Below, in pieces: positions 43,062 through 51,832 of a stretch of DNA of 64,000 nt. This stretch comes from FACHB-T130 sp042747725. GTDB lineage: Bacteria > Cyanobacteriota > Cyanobacteriia > Cyanobacteriales > FACHB-T130. Every line of letters starts with the position of its first letter. Position 1 is the stretch's first letter. The stretch is from positions 1-64,000 of the forward strand of contig NZ_JBHZGO010000108.1 of assembly GCF_042747725.1 (NCBI RefSeq). Direction: 5' to 3'. A program made the position numbers and the translations under genes. A model generated the notes under the pieces. It had not been told where the DNA came from and did not search any database. It saw nothing but the letters and a program-made list of their open reading frames with translations.

Positions 43062-44858
43062 CTACGGCTTAATCAAATGTTGCTCAAACTTGCGATAGTT
43101 ACCAATCAACCTTGCCCGCTCAAAAGGGGGATAAAACAAGATTGTTCCCAAAGGTAAACCAACTGCCAAAACAGCGCCCATCACCAAAGGATTTAGCAAT
43201 CCAACTTGGAAGCCAATTCCTAAAGTCATGCCTAACGCCATTGCTAATAGCGACACCCCAATCGCTAGATTGGTACTAAATCCTCTTTTCAAACAACTAA
43301 CTGCCAGACTCTGTGCCCCAAATCCAGCCATAAATACAGCAAAATCCACAGCTTCAAACCCAACCGCCGCCGAATTTGCCGCTCTAAATTGCTCGCCAAA
43401 CCCCGTCACAAAAAAAGCGACAATTCCCGCCACCAACAAAGCCACAGCCGCGTCTACACCCGCAAACTTAATTTTATACCTGGATAGAAGCTTAGCGACG
43501 AACACAGCCCCAGCCGCCGCCGTAGCCGCCGCTGCCACACCAAATGCAGCGACAAACAGAGTTACAAACCCAGCCATTACCACACCCATCGCCCCAACTT
43601 GGGCAATCGTTCCGCCCCAAGCTATTCCCTCAACCCAAGCCGCCGAGGCAGCAAGTGTCACCAGTAAAGCGAGAGCAATATAAGGTAGTTTTTTGTTCGC
43701 AATCGGAACTGGCGCAGTCTGAATCTTAACAGTAATATCGTGAGTTTCTGGCAGAGAATTTGTGTGTAATAACAGATGACGCTCGTAGGTTTTATCTGCC
43801 ATCAATCGGCTGGTATTCACATTGATTTTACACTTCGCCTGATTGCTCTCAAACTTAACTGAATCAAAAGAAATCCAAGTGTGAGTATCTGGTGTATGGG
43901 GTGGATCGCTTTCGTGCGGTGCCACTTGCCAATTTCCTTCCAGAAGGGTATCAGGAATCGAGTTCGTAACTGCGATTGTTTGAGTCACCCTTTCACCTAA
44001 TTTTCTTGCCTTAAATTCTAGGATGGGTTTACTCAGCTTTGCTTCTGGTACGCGAATAACATAAATAGGCTTGAGTGCTTCCAAAGCGATCGCTGCGTTA
44101 GGATAGCGGTCTTTTAGTTTGATTTCCACCATCTTTTGCAACCAGTCAATCCACCGCAGACTGAGTTTGGGAACGAGATGCTTGAAATTAAGGCGATAAT
44201 CATCATCAATTAACTGGCTAATTTCAGCAGATTTGATTCCAGTTAGTAAGCAAATCAGCGTTGCTCCCAAACTATATAAATCTGAGGCTTCAGTGAGTTG
44301 ACGATGGAATAATTGTTCGGGCGGCATGAACCCTAAAGTTCCTTTTGCCACGCTGCTCATCGTCACTTCGCCATCCCCAATTCGAGCCAGACCAAAATCA
44401 ACTAAAAAAACATTGATGTTGCCATCGACCAAGATATTTTCGGGTTTAATATCTCGATGGATAACAGTGGGAATGCGATTTTGCAGATAAACGAGAATTT
44501 CTAATAAAGAGACCGCAATTTTCTTAATTTCATCGGGGTCGAAGCTACGGGGCACGGCTAAAGACGGTGCTTTTTTATACTCCTGAACCATACAAAAGCC
44601 ATCGGATGTCTGGAAGGAATCCAGGTAGCGGGGGATTCCGGGATGATTCAGCCCCTGTAACACTTGAATTTCGCGCTGGTAGGAGTCGTAGTCTGACCAG
44701 GTGGCGTTGATTTTAGCAAACTGAAACCGTTTAATGACGGCGGGTTGCCGTGTTTTCAGATTGAGCGCCAGGTAGGTTACTCGACCACCGGCGCGGTTGT
44801 GTCCTAATTCTCGGACGACCTGATAACCGTGGCTGGATAAGTCTGGAAAGTTGCTCAT
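43062..44858 (-). CDS. Ser/Thr protein kinase with C-terminal membrane domain
   Basis: The protein has 598 residues from the ATG chosen here. The kinase domain has the lysine motif AVIKRF, HRDIKPEN (134-141), DFG (154-156) and a GTLGFMPPEQL activation-loop end. A middle domain (about 275-385) looks Ig-like. The C-terminal 200 residues hold about six Ala/Gly/Val-rich membrane helices. It phosphorylates proteins from the membrane; targets are unknown. A longer frame starts at a TTG 13 codons upstream and is less likely. Confidence 0.92.
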   Translation of the reverse strand: MSNFPDLSSHGYQVVRELGHNRAGGRVTYLALNLKTRQPAVIKRFQFAKINATWSDYDSYQREIQVLQGLNHPGIPRYLDSFQTSDGFCMVQEYKKAPSLAVPRSFDPDEIKKIAVSLLEILVYLQNRIPTVIHRDIKPENILVDGNINVFLVDFGLARIGDGEVTMSSVAKGTLGFMPPEQLFHRQLTEASDLYSLGATLICLLTGIKSAEISQLIDDDYRLNFKHLVPKLSLRWIDWLQKMVEIKLKDRYPNAAIALEALKPIYVIRVPEAKLSKPILEFKARKLGERVTQTIAVTNSIPDTLLEGNWQVAPHESDPPHTPDTHTWISFDSVKFESNQAKCKINVNTSRLMADKTYERHLLLHTNSLPETHDITVKIQTAPVPIANKKLPYIALALLVTLAASAAWVEGIAWGGTIAQVGAMGVVMAGFVTLFVAAFGVAAAATAAAGAVFVAKLLSRYKIKFAGVDAAVALLVAGIVAFFVTGFGEQFRAANSAAVGFEAVDFAVFMAGFGAQSLAVSCLKRGFSTNLAIGVSLLAMALGMTLGIGFQVGLLNPLVMGAVLAVGLPLGTILFYPPFERARLIGNYRKFEQHLIKP

Positions 44859-45343
44859 GTGTGAGAGAACGAACGCAGGTTGAACGATTCTATGCAACCG
44901 CTACGCGAGCAGTTGCAGTTAGCGGCATCCGCCAGAGCGAGTAGCCTGCTCCGGCAAACAATAGACAGCTGATAAAACGAAGTAGGTGTACGCCTTTTCC
45001 GAGACACCATCTTTCTCTTCCCAGTTGTCCTTTCTCATCCTAGTTCACCAGCTTAGGAGTAGGAATTTCTGTTTTCGCTGTGAAAGTTCATAAAGGCAAA
45101 GTGGGTAAGCTACACCTAGTTAAGAACTTGATATCTAAGGATTGTAATTATGACACAGCTATTCAGTTGCTAATCTGGATATTTCTAAGGAAGTTAATAA
45201 TTCGAGAGGTTTGGGTCGTCTAGGGTTGGGCGCAGCGATCGCTGTTGCGCTAAGAACCTCGCATTGATTAACCCGAATGGGCGATGAAGATTTGGTTACA
45301 GTGTTTGTACAGTGAAGTTAGCAACTGAAAAGTGGTTTTAATT
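44859..45343. other. Divergent intergenic region
   Basis: The gap holds a small inverted repeat, GCAACCGCT / AGTTGC, near 44894-44917 and one HIP1 site near 45236. Both flanking genes point away from it. No further gene is visible. Confidence 0.4.
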
Positions 45344-46027
45344 ATGCGTCAGCTCCTGGGCACTCTTTCTCTATTGGGACTTCTACAATATTTTCCAGCC
45401 GTTGTTTATGCTCAAACACAACCTGCTTCAGACGCCCCATCCGATCCCATCGAACAGGTGATTGCTGCCAAATTAATGACTGCATATCCAGATGGACAGT
45501 TTCATTCAGAACAATTCATCAGTCGTGCAGAACTTGCCTCAATTTTGGTCAAGACTTTTAAACTTGATAAACGAGCTGGTGCCACCCAACAAGAAGTTAT
45601 TTCAGTTCAAGATGTACCTTCTTCCTACTGGGCATATAACGACATTCAGACAGTTTTAAAAACTGGCATTATGAAGGGATATCGGGGAAATATGTTTTTC
45701 CCCAACCAAAAAATCAATCGCGCTGAAGCTTTATCCATCTTTGCCCAAGCTCACGGTGTATTTCAGTTTCCGACTGACACTGTTGCCAAAATTCTTGCAA
45801 AGTATCCAGATTCAGGAAATATACCGGATTGGGCTAAAAAATCGATGGCAACTGCACTTTATGAGGGATTTGCCAATACCGATGAACAAGGCAATATTAA
45901 CCCTCTAAATCCGATGACGAGAGGAGATATGGCTTACGCCTTGAGTAAATTTTTGGAACGGCAAGAAGCACCCGCACCGCTGTTAGAAGAAGATTTGCCT
46001 TCTCCGGCTAGCTTACCAATCCAGTAA
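45344..46027 (+). CDS. SLH-domain exported protein
   Basis: The 227-residue protein has a signal peptide (about 1-24, VVYAQTQ) and three S-layer-homology units. These are about 36-70 (AYPDGQFHSEQFISRAELAS), 85-135 (DVPSSYWAYNDIQTVLKTGI, then the NRAEAL motif) and 150-205 (IPDWAKKSMATALYEG, TRGDMAYALSKFL). SLH domains bind secondary cell-wall polymer or peptidoglycan. A GTG four codons upstream is an alternative start. A photolyase-family relic follows directly. Confidence 0.85.
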   Translation: MRQLLGTLSLLGLLQYFPAVVYAQTQPASDAPSDPIEQVIAAKLMTAYPDGQFHSEQFISRAELASILVKTFKLDKRAGATQQEVISVQDVPSSYWAYNDIQTVLKTGIMKGYRGNMFFPNQKINRAEALSIFAQAHGVFQFPTDTVAKILAKYPDSGNIPDWAKKSMATALYEGFANTDEQGNINPLNPMTRGDMAYALSKFLERQEAPAPLLEEDLPSPASLPIQ

Positions 46028-46029
46028 GT

Positions 46030-46400
46030 TCCGAAAAACCCATTTTCTTTGAGAAAGCGAGTACCTTTAGCCAAAAGCCCTATTTCTTCAACCGGGAGAA
46101 CTTAGAACGCTACACGGATGGCGTCTATTGTCGCCAATGCCCCCTCTACGATCATTGTGACTTTGAGGGCAGCTACGATGAACTAGAGAAGCGATCGCTT
46201 TTGCCAAGGAACACAATGCCGATAGGATCGTTACAACAGAAAGTCCTAGCCCCCGGTTTGCCCACATTTGCGACAAAATTAAGGAATCGCTGCCTATCGA
46301 AGTGTTACCTGTTGAGCCGTTTGTGAAATACGACGGATATATTGACCTTAAACGCTTTTCTCGCTACTGGCGCGTTGCCGAACGTTATGTTTTTGATTAG
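46030..46400 (+). pseudogene. Fused relic of photolyase-family genes
   Basis: Two frames carry recognisable pieces. Frame one (46030-46200) reads SQKPYFFNRENLERYTDGVY then CRQCPLYDHCDFEGSYDELE, matching the C-terminal tail of cyanobacterial FAD-binding photolyase-like proteins. Frame two (46191-46400) reads ADRIVTTESPSPRFAHICDK and ends KRFSRYWRVAERYVFD, matching an internal region of photolyase-family proteins. Neither has a start, and they are out of frame with each other, so a deletion has probably joined remnants. Family assignment rests on memory of the motifs. Confidence 0.6.
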
Positions 46401-46415
46401 CACTAGGAGACTATT

Positions 46416-47102
46416 GTGAAGAATACAAGAATTAGGAGTTTGATAGCGATCGCCCTTGTCTCTTCAACTGGAACAGCGGCTTATTCCTGTGGGGAACCAC
46501 CCAATACTCAGGCATCGCTGCCAATTCAGCAGCAAGTAGGGGAAGTGGTGTCGCATTTAGTGGGAGTCATGGATACTTCCGCACAAGCGCAAGCCAAACC
46601 AAAAGCCCCAAATGTAAGAATGACGACTTGCAAAGTTAGTGTCGAGGATACTAAACAAAATCCCCAGGCAGTTTTTCTCTATCAAGAACAAGCCATGTCT
46701 CAGAATCTTGCCAAACCCTATCGGCAGAGATTCTTGAAAATTGCCCCCGCTGCCGATAATCAAAGCATTGAATCGCAATCATTTAAACCCCCAACTCCAG
46801 AAGCTTTGATTGGTTTGTGCAGTCAGCCAGAAGCCCAGCGCGTTGTCAAGTTGAGCGACGTTGGTTCTGCCAAGTGTAGCGTATTCTTAAAGCGTGAGGA
46901 TGATAAATATGTTGGCGAAACACCGGAGGCGGGTTGTCCCAGCGACTACAAAGGCGCTGTCAAGGTAACAAATCGGATTGTATTGCATTCTACTGGCATG
47001 GACACATTAGATCGCGCTTTTGATGCCGCAGGAAATCAGGTTTGGGGTACAAAAGGCGAACCTTATCAGTTTCGGTGGGTTAAGCCAAACGCGAGTCGCT
47101 GA
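46416..47102 (+). CDS. CpcT/CpeT-like chromophore lyase homologue with export signal
   Basis: The 228-residue protein has a signal-like N-terminus (about 1-25) and then a CpcT/CpeT domain (about 45-225). Visible features are LVGVMDTSAQAQ, VFLYQEQAMSQNLAKPYRQR, a cysteine-bearing GCPSDYKGAVKVTNR and DTLDRAFDAAGNQVWG. CpcT/CpeT enzymes attach bilins to phycobiliprotein beta subunits in the cytoplasm, so an exported copy would be unusual. AGGAG lies 7 bases before the GTG start. It may have a role other than bilin attachment. Confidence 0.8.
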   Translation: MKNTRIRSLIAIALVSSTGTAAYSCGEPPNTQASLPIQQQVGEVVSHLVGVMDTSAQAQAKPKAPNVRMTTCKVSVEDTKQNPQAVFLYQEQAMSQNLAKPYRQRFLKIAPAADNQSIESQSFKPPTPEALIGLCSQPEAQRVVKLSDVGSAKCSVFLKREDDKYVGETPEAGCPSDYKGAVKVTNRIVLHSTGMDTLDRAFDAAGNQVWGTKGEPYQFRWVKPNASR

Positions 47103-47184
47103 ATTGCTAAATTATATATCTTCTGAAAGAAGCTGGCTTGCAGCGATCGCATTCTCTCAGCTTCTTTCCAAAAAACTAAAATCT

Positions 47185-48270
47185 ATGGACAAACAAAAAG
47201 GCAAATTCACCGGCTGGACGCATATCAGCTATGAAAAAATACCGGAAAATCCGAATAATTGGAATTTGAAAGAATCAGATTATCGCGCTTTCAAGAAAAC
47301 TGATTGGGTGGTAACTGAAAAAATTCACGGAGCCAATTTTTGTATAATTGCAGACGGATCAGACGTTCAGTTTGCCAAGAGAAAAGAATTATTGCAGCCA
47401 GACGAAGACTTTTTTGGATATCAAACACTTGGATATAAATTAGCCCAACAAGTTAAAGAAATATTCAATATTATCCAGGCGGAACGTCAGGGAACGTTTA
47501 GAGTTTCTGTGTATGGGGAATTGTTTGGAGGAGAATATCCCCATCCTGATGTAGCTGCTGTTCCTAATGTCCAGGCTGTCCAAACAGGCATATATTATTC
47601 ACCTAAAATTGAATTTTGTGCTTTTGATATCGCTGTTGAAGAAAATAGTAGCGCTGCAAAACGAGATTATATAGATTATGAGAAAGCGCTAAAAATATTT
47701 CATAAAGTAGAAATGCTGGGTGCGAAACCGCTATTTATTGGGAAATACGAACAAGCGCTTGCACAGAATATAGAGTTTGATTCTACCATCCCTGCCTTAT
47801 TAGGTTTACCAAAATTGTCATTTAGCAATAAAGCGGAAGGCATTGTCATTAAACCTGTAAAGTCAATCTATATAGATACTCCCAAGGGAAGAATCAGACC
47901 AGTTTTGAAGAGAAAAATCCCAGAATTCGCTGAAGAAAGCCGATTTCATCAGGCAGAGAAATGGACTAACCAAAAACCAGCAACAGCTACTAACTATTTT
48001 AGTGATGAAAAATGGTTAAAGGAGGCGATGCTTGCACTGGTTACAGAAAATAGATTGATTAATGCTATATCGAAAGTAGGGCGAATTTCTGGTAAAGATA
48101 CAAAAAGCCTGGAGAAAGTTTTTCGATTGTTCGTAAATGATGTATTAGAGACATTTAACGAATCTTATGAAAGCATTTTAAAAACCTTACCTGAGAAAAG
48201 TCAGCAAACTCTAATGGAGCAAGTGGAGCGGGAATCAAAAAAATTGGTTAATAATTACTTCAAAAAATAA
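47185..48270 (+). CDS. Rnl2-type RNA ligase
   Basis: This 361-residue nucleotidyltransferase carries all core motifs of the T4 Rnl2/RNA-editing-ligase family. Motif I is EKIHGANF with the lysine nucleophile at 46, GELFGGEYPH (111-120) is motif III, EFCAFDIA (143-150) is IIIa, EGIVIKP (218-224) is IV and LKRKIPEF (241-248) is V. A C-terminal helical domain follows, as in Rnl2. It should seal 3'-OH/5'-phosphate nicks in duplex RNA. The ATG at 47185 is chosen because the upstream extension overlaps the previous gene and shows no similarity. No RNA-processing partner gene lies nearby. Confidence 0.93.
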   Translation: MDKQKGKFTGWTHISYEKIPENPNNWNLKESDYRAFKKTDWVVTEKIHGANFCIIADGSDVQFAKRKELLQPDEDFFGYQTLGYKLAQQVKEIFNIIQAERQGTFRVSVYGELFGGEYPHPDVAAVPNVQAVQTGIYYSPKIEFCAFDIAVEENSSAAKRDYIDYEKALKIFHKVEMLGAKPLFIGKYEQALAQNIEFDSTIPALLGLPKLSFSNKAEGIVIKPVKSIYIDTPKGRIRPVLKRKIPEFAEESRFHQAEKWTNQKPATATNYFSDEKWLKEAMLALVTENRLINAISKVGRISGKDTKSLEKVFRLFVNDVLETFNESYESILKTLPEKSQQTLMEQVERESKKLVNNYFKK

Positions 48271-48389
48271 TATCTAAGGACAGTTGTAGGGTCAGCAGTG
48301 GTCAACTAATACTCGATCTGGAGCTAAGGATGCGATCGCACTCCAGTCTTCAATGACTACCCTGGAATTAGAGTTCCCACATTGTTGAC

Positions 48390-49748
48390 ATGAAATCGAT
48401 ACGTTTCTTGCTGCTGCTGCTCATCCTGACTACAGCAGCCGCCTGTGACTCAACTCAGGCATCCCTCGACCCCCAGACAACCCAACCAACCGAGCAACCG
48501 ACAGAAACTCCGGCACAGCCGAACCAACAGCTTTCCCAAGCGGCTCAGACCAAAAACGTGGTGCGAACCGAACCACTCACACCCCAACCGATTCGCATCA
48601 CCCTCAATAACTTACCCAAACCCTACGCCAGCGACAGTGCCTCCAACTCGCCCAACGTGGTGCCCATCCCGCAAAACCCCGCCCTGCGCGTCCCGGCTGG
48701 CTTCGTCGTCAACGTCTTTGCCGACAATCTAGACAGACCCCGCTGGCTGGCACTCACCCCTAACGGCGACGTGTTAGTCACCGAAACCCGACAAAACCAG
48801 ATTCGCCTGCTGCGCGACACCAACGGCGATGGCGTCGCCGATGTCCGCCAAACCTTCGCCAGTTCTCAAAATGGGGTAAATATCCCCTTTGGCATGACCT
48901 TTGCGGGCGGATACTTCTTCCTCGGCAACACAGGCGAAGTCCGGCGGTATCCCTACACTCAAGGACAACAGCAACTCACCGGGACAGGCGAAAAAATCGC
49001 TAACTTAACCCCCGGCGGCTACAACCAGCACTGGACGCGCAACGTCGTTGCCTCACCCGATGGGCAAAAGCTCTACGTCTCAATTGGGTCGGCATCCAAC
49101 GCTTCAGAAGAACCCATACCCCGTGCCTCTGTACAGGTGATGAACCTAGATGGTTCCAACCAGCAAACTTTTGCTTACGGTTTACGCAACCCAGTCGGAC
49201 TCGACTTTCACCCCACCACTGGCGAACTTTATACTGCCGTGAATGAACGAGACGGACTGGGCGACGACCTGGTACCCGACTACCTAACCCGCATCCAACA
49301 GGGAGAATTCTATGGCTGGCCTTACGCCTACCTGGCACCAAATCTTCTTGACCCGCGTCATCTGGTCAACGGAAAGAGCAAACGTCCCGACCTGGTAGCA
49401 AAAACAAAGACGCCCGACGTTCTCTTCCAAGCCCACTCGGCTGCTTTGGGATTGCAGTTTTATGACGGCAATACCTTTCCCGAAAAATATCGCAACGGCG
49501 CTTTTGTCGCCTTTCGCGGTTCCTGGAACCGTAACCAAGGCACCGGCTACAAAATTGTCTTTGCCCCCTTCTCTAACGGGCGTCCTCAGGGCTACTATGA
49601 AGATTTTCTCACCGGGTTCCTGCTTAACCCATCTGTCCCAACCACCTGGGGGCGTCCGGTGGGTTTACTCGTGCTACCTGATGGGAGTTTGCTGCTGACG
49701 GAAGAAGCCAATAACCGGATTTACCGCATCCAGTATCGTGGCTCTTAA
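48390..49748 (+). CDS. Sorbosone dehydrogenase-like (PQQ-type beta-propeller) lipoprotein
   Basis: The 452-residue protein has a lipoprotein signal ending in TTAAAC (Cys19), a Pro/Gln/Thr-rich linker and then a six-bladed beta-propeller (about 100-450). Signature segments are VFADNLDRPRWLALTPNGDV, LLRDTNGDGVADVR and AYGLRNPVGLDFHP. It resembles soluble aldose-sugar dehydrogenases that oxidise sugars with PQQ. Whether PQQ is bound here is not certain. Confidence 0.9.
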   Translation: MKSIRFLLLLLILTTAAACDSTQASLDPQTTQPTEQPTETPAQPNQQLSQAAQTKNVVRTEPLTPQPIRITLNNLPKPYASDSASNSPNVVPIPQNPALRVPAGFVVNVFADNLDRPRWLALTPNGDVLVTETRQNQIRLLRDTNGDGVADVRQTFASSQNGVNIPFGMTFAGGYFFLGNTGEVRRYPYTQGQQQLTGTGEKIANLTPGGYNQHWTRNVVASPDGQKLYVSIGSASNASEEPIPRASVQVMNLDGSNQQTFAYGLRNPVGLDFHPTTGELYTAVNERDGLGDDLVPDYLTRIQQGEFYGWPYAYLAPNLLDPRHLVNGKSKRPDLVAKTKTPDVLFQAHSAALGLQFYDGNTFPEKYRNGAFVAFRGSWNRNQGTGYKIVFAPFSNGRPQGYYEDFLTGFLLNPSVPTTWGRPVGLLVLPDGSLLLTEEANNRIYRIQYRGS

Positions 49749-49781
49749 CTAGTTGTTAATCGCGGCTCGAAGAACTGCCCC

Positions 49782-51074
49782 ATGCACCCAAAACCAGTTA
49801 ATCAATTCGCTGTCCTTAAGCCCGCGAAGACGGGCTTGGTTTGTTTAGCCGCGACTTCAGTCGTCGGAGTGTTAACGCTTGGCTTACCAACCCCAGCCCA
49901 AGCGGCAAACTCCAAAGACGTGCAGAAGTTGCTGACGCTGAAAACTTGCCCTGGATGTAACCTGAAAGATGCCCAACTCAGGGGAATTAACCTCAGAAAT
50001 GCCGACTTGAGGAATGCCCAGCTTGACGGTGCCGACTTGACGGCTGCTGACCTCACGGGCGCTAAGCTAGAGGGTGCCCAGCTCAACGGTGCCAAACTAA
50101 CTGCCGCTAATTTGGAAAAGGCGAACTTGAGACAGGCAAAATTGGCGGCTGCAAATAAAATTGTTGCTGATTTAACAGACGCTAAATTGCGGGGGGCAAA
50201 CTTATATGCAGCTAACCTCACGGGCGCTAAGCTAGAGCGTGCCCAGCTAGCGCAAACTCAACTGAATTTTGCCCAGTTAGCAGGTGCAAATCTCGGACAA
50301 GCCAATTTGATAGAAGCTAATCTTTCGGGTGCCAATTTAGGCGGGGCAAACCTAAAAGATGCTCAGATGCAAATTGTTAACTTAGCAGGTGCCAACCTCA
50401 CAGGTGCCAAGTTGAATAATGCCCAGTTAGATACTGCCAATATGGATAGTGTCAACTTGAGCAATGCTGACTTGAGTCAGGCTTCTTTGAATAATGCTGA
50501 CTTGAATGGTGGAATTCTCACGGGTGCCAATCTGCAAAAAGGATCGCTGACAGCAGCTAATTTGCAAAGTGCTACTCTCACGGGTGCGAATTTGACGGGT
50601 GCGAATTTGACGGGTGCTGGTTTCAATCGTGCGAATTTGACGGGTGCTAAATTCAACGATGCTGACTTAACCAATGCCAAACTGCCGCTTGCCAACCTCA
50701 CCAACGCTAATTTGGCGGGTGCTAATCTCCATGATGCTTATCTGGATAGTGCCAACTTGAGCGGTGCCAACTTGAGCGGTGTAAACTTGCGCGGGGCGAA
50801 TTTGCGGTCTGCCAATTTAAGCGGTGCGTCGATGATTGGCACCAATCTAGAAAGTGCCAATCTGATGAATGCTATTTTGACAGGAGCCAATCTGAGTTAC
50901 ACCAATTTCAGCAGTGCCGATCTCAGGGGTGCCAATTTAGGAAATACTAATCTGAGTTATGCCAACTTGACTCAAACAGATTTGGGTCAGGCTAGCTTAG
51001 CGAATGCCAACCTGACGGGTGCCAATTGGAAGGATGCTAAGCTCAAAGGTGTCATTGGATTGAATGGATATTGA
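49782..51074 (+). CDS. Secreted pentapeptide-repeat protein
   Basis: The 430-residue protein has a signal peptide (cleavage near PAQAA, 38-42), a short head with the CxxC motif CPGC (about 55-58) and then about 70 tandem A(D/N)LxxA repeats (about 60-425) that form a right-handed quadrilateral beta-helix. The function is unknown. Codons 12-29 are encoded by an interspersed repeat element. The next gene is a shorter relative. Confidence 0.92.
   Translation: MHPKPVNQFAVLKPAKTGLVCLAATSVVGVLTLGLPTPAQAANSKDVQKLLTLKTCPGCNLKDAQLRGINLRNADLRNAQLDGADLTAADLTGAKLEGAQLNGAKLTAANLEKANLRQAKLAAANKIVADLTDAKLRGANLYAANLTGAKLERAQLAQTQLNFAQLAGANLGQANLIEANLSGANLGGANLKDAQMQIVNLAGANLTGAKLNNAQLDTANMDSVNLSNADLSQASLNNADLNGGILTGANLQKGSLTAANLQSATLTGANLTGANLTGAGFNRANLTGAKFNDADLTNAKLPLANLTNANLAGANLHDAYLDSANLSGANLSGVNLRGANLRSANLSGASMIGTNLESANLMNAILTGANLSYTNFSSADLRGANLGNTNLSYANLTQTDLGQASLANANLTGANWKDAKLKGVIGLNGY
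49815..49867. repeat. Interspersed repeat carried in frame in the pentapeptide gene
   Basis: It holds the hairpin AAGCCCG-CGAAGA-CGGGCTT and the core TTTAGCCGCGACTTCAGTCG. It matches the intergenic copy at 13250-13292 at about 28 of 34 positions in the shared part, and codes for much of the signal peptide. Confidence 0.75.
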
Positions 51075-51182
51075 GCGATCGCATTCCATCCCCGTTGACT
51101 CTTTTGTTCCGACGCGCATGGCTAACAAGAGAGCGTCTTGGCAGTTCAATCGATACTCATCTCCTCAGTTGGCTACCATCCC

Positions 51183-51686
51183 ATGAAACCAGGAATCCTC
51201 GCTACCGCCCTGTTGATGCCTGTCTGCTTTGCAGTGTCGGTCAAAGCAGAGAATCCAGAACACGTTCAGAGATTATTAATTAATAAAGAATGTCAATTTT
51301 GTGACTTGAGCAATGTGAACTTGACCGGGTATGACCTAAGCGGTGCCAACTTAAAGGGTGCCAATCTCAAGGGTGCCAATCTCACCAGTGTCGTGCTAGC
51401 CGGTGCCGATCTCACAGCAGCCACCTTGGAGAATGCTAATCTGAGCAATGCTGTTCTAAATGGAGCTAACCTCAGCGGTGCGAAGATGCGGTTTGCGAAG
51501 ATGCAGTATGCGAGTCTACAGGGGGTCAAAGCGAAGGAAGCATTTGACGTGACGGGTGCCGATCTCACCGGGACAATTATGCCTTCAGGTCTAGTCTACA
51601 AGCCGGTTACTGAGGCACAAAAGAAACCGGCACCTGAGACCGGGCAACCCATCAACCAAGACCGCAGGGAACCGATGAATCCGTAA
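51183..51686 (+). CDS. Secreted pentapeptide-repeat protein, short paralogue
   Basis: The 167-residue protein has a signal peptide (MKPGILATALLMPVCFAVSV), the same head as its neighbour with CQFC and VQRLL, and about 20 A(N/D)LxGA repeats. The ATG at 51183 is used because an upstream in-frame TTG would add residues before the signal. The C-terminal tail is polar. Confidence 0.85.
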   Translation: MKPGILATALLMPVCFAVSVKAENPEHVQRLLINKECQFCDLSNVNLTGYDLSGANLKGANLKGANLTSVVLAGADLTAATLENANLSNAVLNGANLSGAKMRFAKMQYASLQGVKAKEAFDVTGADLTGTIMPSGLVYKPVTEAQKKPAPETGQPINQDRREPMNP

Positions 51687-51704
51687 AATTCATAAGTTTT
51701 TTAG

Positions 51705-51710
51705 TATAAT
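51705..51710 (+). promoter_or_regulatory. Possible -10 box before pyk
   Basis: A perfect TATAAT lies about 125 bases before the pyruvate kinase start. No good -35 is seen. Confidence 0.4.
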
Positions 51711-51832
51711 ATCTACACAGTAGAGAGGGGAAGTGGCTCCAAAGCCCTAATAGGAGTTGGAACAAATGTGATAGTATCCCTTTGCTTTCGTGTTACACGC
51801 AGTCCTCTTCTGCTCTCCCTGAATTTTGCCCC

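Noticed and set aside
47020..47184. N-terminal extension of the RNA ligase
   Set aside because: It overlaps the end of the CpcT/CpeT-like gene in another frame and has no similarity to Rnl2.
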